From NCEH01 sp043195195 (GTDB taxonomy: Bacteria > Pseudomonadota > Alphaproteobacteria > Rhizobiales > Xanthobacteraceae), in assembly GCF_043195195.1 (NCBI RefSeq), contig NZ_JBAFWT010000002.1:62001-126000 (forward strand): a stretch of DNA of 64,000 bases, written 5' to 3'. Each line of letters opens with the position of its first letter. Positions within the stretch are counted from its first letter, which is position 1. A program made the position numbers and the translations under genes. Below the pieces are notes generated by a model. The model was given only the letters and a program-made list of their open reading frames with translations, was not told where the DNA came from and made no database searches. Below, in pieces: positions 57,329-64,000 of this stretch.

Positions 57329-59391
57329 TCGGCAGTCCTCGCGGCGTTGAGCGCATCGAGGCGGCGCGTCGTCGCCGGGTCCTCGAGCAGATGGGCGGCC
57401 TGGAGCCCAAGGCGGCGGCGCCAGTTCGGATGCTCCTGCACGGTGCCGGGCAGGTTTGGCTGCTCGGGGAGAGCAAGGGCATCCTCGATCGGTACCACCA
57501 CCAGCGGGGCGGGGGTGCGGCCGAGGAAATCGAATGCCGCTTCCAGCACCCGCTCGCCCTGGTCGGGTTGTGGCGGTTCCTCGGTGCCCATGGCGGCCCA
57601 CAGACGGGCCCGGTCTTCCGCCCGGCCGGCGCGCTCGCTCTCCTCGGTCTGGCCTTCGGCCAGCAGGCCGGCGGGTGTGCGCCAGTCGATGTCGCGCCCG
57701 CTCCACCAGCCGGTGACTGTCGGCAGATCGTGGGTGCCGGTGACGGCGATGGCATCGCTTGAATAGTCGCGCGACGGCTTGAAGCGGGTGGCCTCGCGCT
57801 CGAACCACAGCACCCGCATGCCGAGGATGCCGCGCGCAGCCAGGCGCTCGCGAAAGCCGTCGGGTACGGTGCCGAGATCCTCGCCGATGACGATGCAGCG
57901 GTGGCGATGGGATTCCAGTGCCACGAGGCGGGCGAGATCGTCAAAGGGATAGGCGAGATAGGCGCCGTGGGACGGCGGCGCGCCGTCGGGCACCATCCAA
58001 AGGCGGGACAGGCCCATGATGTGGTCGATGCGCACACCGCCGGCATGGGCCATCGCGGCCCGCAACATGCCGAGGAAACTGGAGAACCCGGTGGCGACGA
58101 AGGCGCGCGGAGAAAAGGCGGTGAGCCCCCAGGTCTGGCCCACGGAGTTCAGCAAGTCCGGCGGGGCGCCGATGGAGCAGCCGATCAGCATTTCCTCCTG
58201 GCGGCTCCAGGCCTGGCTGCCGCCCCCATCCGCCCCCACCGCGAGGTCGGAGATGAGCCCGACGTCCATCCCGGAGGACCGGGCGGAATCCTGGGCCTGC
58301 GCGAGCCCCCGGTCGGCCACCCATTGCAGGAAGGCGTGAAACCGCACCTCTTGTGCGTTGCGGCGCGCGAAGCCGGCGACGGCGGGACCGCGTGGGTCGC
58401 GGAACCCCTCCGGCCAGCCGCGCCAGTGCCATTGCCCATGCCCGTCGCCGAATTGGCGCGCATGGAGGGCCTCGAACACCGCGTGGTCGCGAAGCCCCTG
58501 GCCGCCCGCGACGAGGAACGCCTCGAACTCGCTCATCAGTTCGGCCTCCCTCGGCAGGGTGGTCTCGAACAGGTAACGCAGCAGAGCGATCTTCGCGGCG
58601 CCGGCCTTGTCCCATTGCACGAGATCTGAGGCTTCGAGCGAGGTGCGCAGCGGGCCAAGATCCAAAGCCGCGATCGCCGCATCGACCGCCGGGCCGCCGA
58701 AGATCAGACCCGGATCGGAATGGAGCGGATTGAGGAACAGCCGGCTTGAGGGGGAATAGGGACTGAAATGGGCGGGGTCGGCCGCGAACGGCGCATGCAC
58801 CGGACTCAGCACCAGAGCCGAGGCACCGGCATTGGCGGCCTTCACGGCCAATTGGGCGAGGGCGGAAAAGTCGCCGATCCCGCCATCACCGTCGCGGCGC
58901 AGGCCATAGATCTGCACCGCCAGCCCCCACAGGCGGGGATCGCTGCGGTGGGCCGCATCGGCGAGGCTGAAGGCGCGCAGCGGCGCGACCGCGAGCGTGG
59001 TCTGGGCATCGCCGAGGTTCAGCTGGTGGTACCCGGGCATGTCGATGGCAGGAAGGGCGATGGTCCCGTTCTCCACCTCCGACTCCCCCTCCACGAGCCC
59101 GCCCCCTTCGAGCGCCACGCGGTAGCGCATGCGCAGGGCGCCCGGCGCGGCGGGGATCCGGATCGGCCTGCCGGCATCGAGGGTGATGAGCGGGGGGAGG
59201 GCCTGCGCCTGCGACGCGCACTGGCGCGCCGCGCTTTCAGCGATCGCAGATGGGGTGTCGGCGGGCAAATCGAGGGATTTAAGCAGGCGGCGCAGGACCT
59301 CGTGCGGCACCGCTTGCGGGCGGCCGAAGGCGTCGGTCCAGAAAGGCGAAATTCCGGCAAGCCGGGCCAGATCGAGAAGGGCGTCGTCCAT
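57325..59391 (-). CDS. malQ: 4-alpha-glucanotransferase
   Basis: 688 residues. LARLAGISPFWTDAFGRPQAVP is the N-terminal cap of amylomaltases. SPVHAPFAADPAHFSPYSPSSRLFLNPL, GVRIDHIMGLSRLWMVPDG (nucleophile), IGEDLGTVPDGFRERLA (acid) and VTGTHDLPTVTGWW (third Asp) are conserved. Rearranges maltodextrins made by glycogen breakdown. 57 bases after glgX. Confidence 0.96.
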   Translation of the reverse strand: MDDALLDLARLAGISPFWTDAFGRPQAVPHEVLRRLLKSLDLPADTPSAIAESAARQCASQAQALPPLITLDAGRPIRIPAAPGALRMRYRVALEGGGLVEGESEVENGTIALPAIDMPGYHQLNLGDAQTTLAVAPLRAFSLADAAHRSDPRLWGLAVQIYGLRRDGDGGIGDFSALAQLAVKAANAGASALVLSPVHAPFAADPAHFSPYSPSSRLFLNPLHSDPGLIFGGPAVDAAIAALDLGPLRTSLEASDLVQWDKAGAAKIALLRYLFETTLPREAELMSEFEAFLVAGGQGLRDHAVFEALHARQFGDGHGQWHWRGWPEGFRDPRGPAVAGFARRNAQEVRFHAFLQWVADRGLAQAQDSARSSGMDVGLISDLAVGADGGGSQAWSRQEEMLIGCSIGAPPDLLNSVGQTWGLTAFSPRAFVATGFSSFLGMLRAAMAHAGGVRIDHIMGLSRLWMVPDGAPPSHGAYLAYPFDDLARLVALESHRHRCIVIGEDLGTVPDGFRERLAARGILGMRVLWFEREATRFKPSRDYSSDAIAVTGTHDLPTVTGWWSGRDIDWRTPAGLLAEGQTEESERAGRAEDRARLWAAMGTEEPPQPDQGERVLEAAFDFLGRTPAPLVVVPIEDALALPEQPNLPGTVQEHPNWRRRLGLQAAHLLEDPATTRRLDALNAARTAE

Positions 59392-59448
59392 GGAACAGGC
59401 CTTGATAAGAAGAAATACGCGGGAAGCCGCGCGGGGCGGACGGTGCGG

Positions 59449-61578
59449 CTAGGGCGGCGGGTCCAGATGGGTCGCGAGCAGGCGCACGCTCAGAGCCGAG
59501 ACCAGTGTCTCCCCCTCGATCGGGCGCTGTTCGGAAACCATGCCGGCGGCACTGTCCACCAGCAGCCGCCACATGCTGTCCGGCGCCGGCAGGTGGAAGC
59601 GGACCGCATGGTCCTTGGCATTCATCATCAGCAGCAAAACGTCGAGGCGACCCGGCGGCACATCGCCGACCATGGCTGCCGGCCCAGCCCGACGCAGGGC
59701 TAGGGTGTGCCCGCCGTCCGCATGCCATGCCTCACCGTGCAACTCCACGCCGCTTTCGTCGAACCAGCCGATGTTCCGCACCCCCGGCGCGAGTTCCGCG
59801 TGGCCGTGGAGAAAATGAGGCGCGCGCAGGATGGCGAAGCGGCGGCGGATTTCGGCGAGGCGCGCAAAGAAGGCGGTGAGCGCCCGGCCGTCCGGCGCGC
59901 GGGCGCGCTCCCAGTCGATCCAGGACACCTCATTGTCTTGGCAATAGGCGTTGTTGTTGCCCTTTTGCGTGCGGCCGAACTCGTCGCCGGCGAGCAGCAT
60001 CGGCGTGCCTTGGGCGAACATGACGGTGGCCAGCATGGCGCGTGTCACCTGCGCCCGCGTGTCCACGATAGCGGGATCGACGGTCGGACCCTCCACGCCC
60101 CAATTGGCGCTGAAATTGGCGTCATGGCCGTCGCGTCCGTCCTCGCCATTGGCCTCGTTGTGCTTGTGCGCATAGGAGACGAGATCGGCGAGAGTGAAGC
60201 CGTCGTGCGAGGCCACGTAGTTGACGGATGCCCAGGGCTTGCGAAAGCGCCGGTCGAACTTGTCGCCGGACCCCGACAGACGCGCGGCGAGATCGCCGCT
60301 CCGTCCGGGCTCGCGGGACCAGAAGCGCCGCACCCCGTCGCGGCAGGCATCGTTCCATTCGGCAAATCCCGGCGGCATGCAGCCGAGCTGGTAGCCGTCA
60401 GGTCCAATGTCCCAGGGCTCGGCGATCAGCTTGCAGCGCGAGAGCACCGGGTCCTGGCGCACCGCGTCGAAGAAGCCGGAGCCGGGATCGAAGCCCGTGC
60501 CCTCGCGCCCGAGGGTCACGCCAAGGTCGAAGCGGAACCCGTCGACACGGAAGGCGGTGGCCCAATAGCGCAAGCTGTCCATCACCATCTGCAGCACGCG
60601 GGGATGGGAGAGATTCACCGTGTTCCCGCAGCCGGTGTCATTGATGTAATGGCGCTCGTCGCCCGGCACGAGCCGGTAATAGCTGGCATTGTCGAGCCCG
60701 CGGAACGACAGGGTCGGGCCGAGTTCATTGCCCTCGCAGGTGTGGTTGTAGACCACATCGAGGATCACCTCGATGCCGGCGGCATGCAGGCGCCGGATGG
60801 CCGCGCGCATCTCGTGCAACGATCCCGTGGAGAGGAAGGCCGGCTCCGGCGCGAAGAAGGCGAGGGTGGAATAGCCCCAGTAATTGCGCAGGCCGCGCTC
60901 CAGCAGGAAGCGATCCTGGAGAAACGCATGCACCGGCATGAGCTCAATGGCCGTGATGCCGATCTTGAGCAGATGCTCGATGAAGCGTGGATGGGTGAGG
61001 GCGGCGAAGGTGCCGCGCTCGTGTGCGCGCACATCGGTGCGGCCCATGCTGAGGCCGCGCACGTGGCCCTCGTAGATCACGGTATCTTCCCACGCCACGC
61101 GCGGGGGGCGCTCATCGCCCCAGTCTGTCGCCTCGCCCACCACCACCGCCTTCGGCATGGCGGCGGCACTGTCGCGCCGGTCGATGGAAAGATCGGCCCG
61201 CCCGCCGTGGATGCGATAGCCGAACAGGGCGTCGGACCAGCGCAGCGGCCCGGTAAGCTGGCGCGCGTAGGGGTCGAGCAGCAGCTTGGCCGGGTTGAAC
61301 CTGTGCCCCTGCGGGGGATCGAACGGACCGTGGGCGCGATAGCCGTAGACCAGCCCCTCGAAGGCGCCTGACAGATAGCCGTGCCAGACCTCGTCGGTGC
61401 ATTCGGGCAAAGCGAGCCGGGCCACTTCGCGCCGGCCGGAGGGTTCGAACAGGCAAAGCTCGATCTTCTCCGCATTGGCGGAAAAGACCGCGAAATTGGT
61501 CCCGAGCCCGTCGGGAACGGCACCGAGGGGATAGGGCCGGCCCGTCTCCAGACGATCGGGCAGCGGCGGCAAGGTCAT
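59449..61578 (-). CDS. glgX: glycogen debranching enzyme
   Basis: 709 residues from ATG 61578, overlapping the glgB stop as ATGA. YPLGAVPDGLGTNFAVFSANAEKIELCLFE, DVVYNHTCEGNELGPTLSFRG, GFRFDLGVTLGRE (nucleophile), LIAEPWDIGPDGYQLG (acid), NYVASHDGFTLADLVSY and LLAGDEFGRTQKGNNNAYCQDNE are the isoamylase-type GlgX set. Removes branches left by phosphorylase. Confidence 0.97.
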   Translation of the reverse strand: MTLPPLPDRLETGRPYPLGAVPDGLGTNFAVFSANAEKIELCLFEPSGRREVARLALPECTDEVWHGYLSGAFEGLVYGYRAHGPFDPPQGHRFNPAKLLLDPYARQLTGPLRWSDALFGYRIHGGRADLSIDRRDSAAAMPKAVVVGEATDWGDERPPRVAWEDTVIYEGHVRGLSMGRTDVRAHERGTFAALTHPRFIEHLLKIGITAIELMPVHAFLQDRFLLERGLRNYWGYSTLAFFAPEPAFLSTGSLHEMRAAIRRLHAAGIEVILDVVYNHTCEGNELGPTLSFRGLDNASYYRLVPGDERHYINDTGCGNTVNLSHPRVLQMVMDSLRYWATAFRVDGFRFDLGVTLGREGTGFDPGSGFFDAVRQDPVLSRCKLIAEPWDIGPDGYQLGCMPPGFAEWNDACRDGVRRFWSREPGRSGDLAARLSGSGDKFDRRFRKPWASVNYVASHDGFTLADLVSYAHKHNEANGEDGRDGHDANFSANWGVEGPTVDPAIVDTRAQVTRAMLATVMFAQGTPMLLAGDEFGRTQKGNNNAYCQDNEVSWIDWERARAPDGRALTAFFARLAEIRRRFAILRAPHFLHGHAELAPGVRNIGWFDESGVELHGEAWHADGGHTLALRRAGPAAMVGDVPPGRLDVLLLMMNAKDHAVRFHLPAPDSMWRLLVDSAAGMVSEQRPIEGETLVSALSVRLLATHLDPPP

Positions 61579-63818
61579 GACCTGTCCTTCGGCCGCAGGA
61601 ACAGGGCGGCGAGGGGTGGAAGGTTCAAGTTCAGCGCGAACGGCTGGCCGTGGCTCTCCTCCGCGCGCGCCTCCACGGCGCCGAAGTTTCCGACCCCCGA
61701 GCCGCCGTAATCCACCGCGTCGGTGTTGAGCACCTCGCCCCACAGGCCACCTGCGGGGACGCCGATCCGATAATCGTACCGCGGGACCGGCGTCATGTTG
61801 GCCACCACCAGAACCGGGGCGCCATCATCGGCAAAGCGGAAGAAGGCAAAGACCGAATTGTCGATGTCGTCGCCGACGATCCAGGCGAAGCCGTCGGGCG
61901 TCGTATCGCGTTCGTGCAGCGCGGGGGTATCCCGATAAAGGGCATTGAGGTCGCGCACCAGCTTCTGCACGCCGCGATGGAGCGGGTCGTCCAACAGATG
62001 CCAGGGCAGTTCCGCGTCGTGGTTCCACTCGGTCGGCTGGCCGAACTCGCAGCCCATGAACAGCAGCTTCTTTCCAGGGTGGGCGAACATGAAACCGACA
62101 TAGGCCCGCAAATTGGCCATGCGCTGCCACTGATCGCCCGGCATGCGGCCGAGCAGAGAGCCCTTTCCGTGCACCACCTCGTCGTGGGAGACGGGCAGCA
62201 CGAAGCGTTCGGAGAAGGCGTAGACCAGCCCGAAGGTCATGTCATGATGGTGGTAGCGCCGGTGGATCGGCTCGTAGCCGATATAGTGCAGGGTGTCGTG
62301 CATCCACCCCATGTTCCACTTGAAGTCGAAGCCGAGGCCGCCGAGCGCGACCGGCGCGGTCACGCCGGGCCAGGCGGTGGATTCTTCCGCCACCACAATG
62401 GCGCCCGGCGCCTTCGCATGGACCGTCTCGTTCAACCGCCGCAGGAACGCCACGGCCTCCAGATTCTCCCGTCCGCCATGGATGTTGGGTACCCATTCGC
62501 CCGACTTGCGGGAATAGTCGCGGTACAGCATGGAGGCGACCGCATCGACGCGCAGCCCGTCCACGTGGAAGTGCCGGAGCCATTCCAGCGCGCTGGCGAT
62601 GAGGAAGCCGGAGACTTCCGAGCGGCCGAAATTGTAGATCAGGGTGTTCCAATCATGATGGAACCCTTCGCGCGGATCGGCATGCTCGTAGAGCGCGGTG
62701 CCATCGAACTGCGCGAGGCCATGGGCATCGCTCGGAAAATGTGCCGGCACCCAATCCAGCAGCACGGCGATACCGGCGGAATGGCAGCGATCCACGAAGC
62801 GGGCGAAGGCATGGGGTGGTCCGAAGCGAGCAGTGGGAGCAAACAGGCCAAGCGGCTGATACCCCCAGGAGCCACCGAACGGGTGCTCCATCACCGGCAG
62901 CAATTCGATGTGGGAAAAGCCCATGTCGGCGACATAAGGGATCAACCGATCCCCCAGTTCTTCCCAGCTGAAGCTGCGCCCGTCGTCGAGATGGCGCATC
63001 CATGAGCCGGGGTGCAGCTCATAGATGGAGATCGGCGCCTGCGCACTCTGGCGTTCCGCGCGCCGGCCCATCCAGGCGGCATCGGTCCAGTGGAACGGCG
63101 TGGGATCGACGACGATGGACGCAGTGGCGGGAGCGAGTTCCGCTGCCCGCGCCACCGGATCGGCCTTCAGAGGCAACAGGTTTCCGTCCGCGCCCAGCAA
63201 CTCGAACTTGTAGCGCACCCCCGCCCCGAGGCGTGGGATGAAGATTTCCCATATGCCGGCTGCCTGGCGCAGACGCATGGGATTGCGCCGGCCATCCCAG
63301 CCGTTGAAATCGCCGACCACCGACACCCGGCGGGCGTTGGGCGCCCATACCGCGAAGCGCACGCCGTTGATGCCGTCCACTGTGACCACATGCGCGCCGA
63401 GTACGTCCGACAGATTGTGGTGCGTACCCTCGCCGAGGAGATAGAGGTCGAGGTCGCCCAGCAGCGGCGGGAACGCATAGGGGTCCTCGCTCTCCTGCAG
63501 GCTGCCGTCGCCCCAGCGAATGCGCAGGCGATAGCGCGGAGCTGAGGCCCCGCCCCGGCCTCCGTCCCTGGGCTCGATCTTGCCGGCAAACACACCAGCC
63601 GGATGCACCTGCTGAAGCGAGGCAAGACGTGCGCCGGTGACCGGATCTACGGCTTCCACATCCCGCGCCCCAGGCTGGAAGGTCCGCAGCACGAAGCTAC
63701 CATCGACGCCATGGGGACCGAGCAGCGCGAACGGGTCGCCATGCCGGCCCTGGACCAGGGCCTCCATTGCGCCGGGATCGACGACGAAATCGGGATCGAT
63801 GCGCTCAGCGACACTCAT
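61575..63818 (-). CDS. glgB: 1,4-alpha-glucan branching enzyme
   Basis: 747 residues from ATG 63818 (TGGAGA 8 bases upstream; an ATG at 63875 is possible and gives 766). CBM48 and GH13 domains: DPFALLGPHGVDGSFVLRTFQPGA, VRFAVWAPNARRVSVVGDFNGWDGR, IYELHPGSWMRH, DWVPAHFPSDAHGLAQFDGTALYEH, DGLRVDAVASMLYRDY (nucleophile), VVAEESTAWPGVT (acid), LPVSHDEVVHGKGSLL. Creates alpha-1,6 branches of glycogen. Confidence 0.97.
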   Translation of the reverse strand: MSVAERIDPDFVVDPGAMEALVQGRHGDPFALLGPHGVDGSFVLRTFQPGARDVEAVDPVTGARLASLQQVHPAGVFAGKIEPRDGGRGGASAPRYRLRIRWGDGSLQESEDPYAFPPLLGDLDLYLLGEGTHHNLSDVLGAHVVTVDGINGVRFAVWAPNARRVSVVGDFNGWDGRRNPMRLRQAAGIWEIFIPRLGAGVRYKFELLGADGNLLPLKADPVARAAELAPATASIVVDPTPFHWTDAAWMGRRAERQSAQAPISIYELHPGSWMRHLDDGRSFSWEELGDRLIPYVADMGFSHIELLPVMEHPFGGSWGYQPLGLFAPTARFGPPHAFARFVDRCHSAGIAVLLDWVPAHFPSDAHGLAQFDGTALYEHADPREGFHHDWNTLIYNFGRSEVSGFLIASALEWLRHFHVDGLRVDAVASMLYRDYSRKSGEWVPNIHGGRENLEAVAFLRRLNETVHAKAPGAIVVAEESTAWPGVTAPVALGGLGFDFKWNMGWMHDTLHYIGYEPIHRRYHHHDMTFGLVYAFSERFVLPVSHDEVVHGKGSLLGRMPGDQWQRMANLRAYVGFMFAHPGKKLLFMGCEFGQPTEWNHDAELPWHLLDDPLHRGVQKLVRDLNALYRDTPALHERDTTPDGFAWIVGDDIDNSVFAFFRFADDGAPVLVVANMTPVPRYDYRIGVPAGGLWGEVLNTDAVDYGGSGVGNFGAVEARAEESHGQPFALNLNLPPLAALFLRPKDRS

Positions 63819-63914
63819 GATAGGTCTCCAGGCTGGCGCGGCGTGGCGGGACGCCAGCCGCAGCCGTGCGCTCATCGGTGCCGCGGGCTGAACGCGCGGT
63901 CTGCGGAGCGGCGC

Positions 63915-64000
63915 TCACGTCGTCTCCTCCAAAGCCGGCTCGCGCTCGATCTGCGCTGCCCCCGCAAGACGCACGGCGAGGTCGTGCAGGCCCCGCACGG
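63915..64000 (-). CDS. 3' end of an upstream gene, probably of the same operon
   Basis: The last 27 codons (GLHDLAVRLAGAAQIEREPALEETT) end with TGA at 63915-63917. The frame runs off the window. In relatives a trehalose synthase/maltokinase or glgE gene precedes glgB, but the visible end does not identify it. Confidence 0.45.
   Translation of the reverse strand, partial: VRGLHDLAVRLAGAAQIEREPALEETT

Noticed and set aside
56027..57766. 579-codon + strand frame opposite treY
   Set aside because: Antisense shadow caused by GC3 bias. It has no family motifs and treY is certain.
1..64000. CRISPR array or insertion sequence
   Set aside because: No regularly spaced direct repeats and no transposase-type gene seen in the window.

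Overview
The window is GC-rich alphaproteobacterial chromosome. Gene content (Tex, MeaB, FolP/FolK, a CheR/CheB/diguanylate cyclase signalling operon, a glycogen/trehalose operon, DUF6481 and CsbD-type small proteins) and very strong GC3 bias suggest a Hyphomicrobiales member, most likely near Xanthobacteraceae (Xanthobacter, Azorhizobium or Starkeya-like). That placement is inferred from gene repertoire and no marker gene was compared.

Bases 1 to about 22,909 are the right part of an integrated prophage whose left end lies outside the window. Its right end is a tyrosine integrase (21660-22826) followed at once by a 50-nt 3' fragment of a tRNA-Gln gene (22860-22909), as expected for the attR of an element that uses tRNA-Gln as attB. 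The prophage is built around a CI-type S24 repressor (12200-12994) and a divergent Cro-like gene. Leftwards from there runs a tightly packed operon on the minus strand, with many 4-base ATGA overlaps: CII-like regulator, GIY-YIG protein, winged helix, LexA-like HTH, HNH protein, replication protein, TSCPD protein, NusG-like antiterminator, then terminase-type genes. That last part is disturbed. There are two paralogous small terminase genes, each behind a related leader sequence, a large-terminase gene cut to 116 codons, an HNH-AP2 endonuclease, and a Rha/KilAC antirepressor. A RelE/Xre toxin-antitoxin pair sits on the opposite strand at 4778-5408. Rightwards from 15.2 kb a second operon carries phage accessory genes rich in nucleotide-handling folds (DUF5131, ASCH-like, MazG-like, two deoxyribosyltransferase-like proteins), then excisionase and integrase. 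Between the repressor and this right operon lies a base-compositionally distinct block with a Panacea-type toxin-antitoxin candidate and an adenine methyltransferase. The same 19-bp operator (TTGCTAC-N5-GTAGCAA) occurs in two pairs, at 12133-12177 and 15206-15246, so one repressor probably controls both operons across this cargo block.

From 23.2 kb the DNA is host chromosome, starting with an unusual solo GHKL ATPase right at the prophage junction. Then come small membrane proteins, pyroglutamyl peptidase, MeaB, CsbD, FolP-FolK, a HerA-like ATPase, a pseudo-receiver, an M20 dipeptidase, a ZntB-type transporter, a membrane glycosyltransferase, Fe/Mn superoxide dismutase, a Pro/Arg-rich membrane protein and Tex.

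From 41.1 to 53.4 kb lies a surface and signalling region: an orphan BcsB-like protein, WecB, an exported DUF4434-like protein, CbiZ, and a four-gene operon of hybrid histidine kinase, CheR, CheB and diguanylate cyclase. From 54.5 kb to the end is an overlapping minus-strand operon for alpha-glucan and trehalose metabolism (glgB, glgX, malQ, treY), preceded by the 3' end of one more gene that runs off the window.
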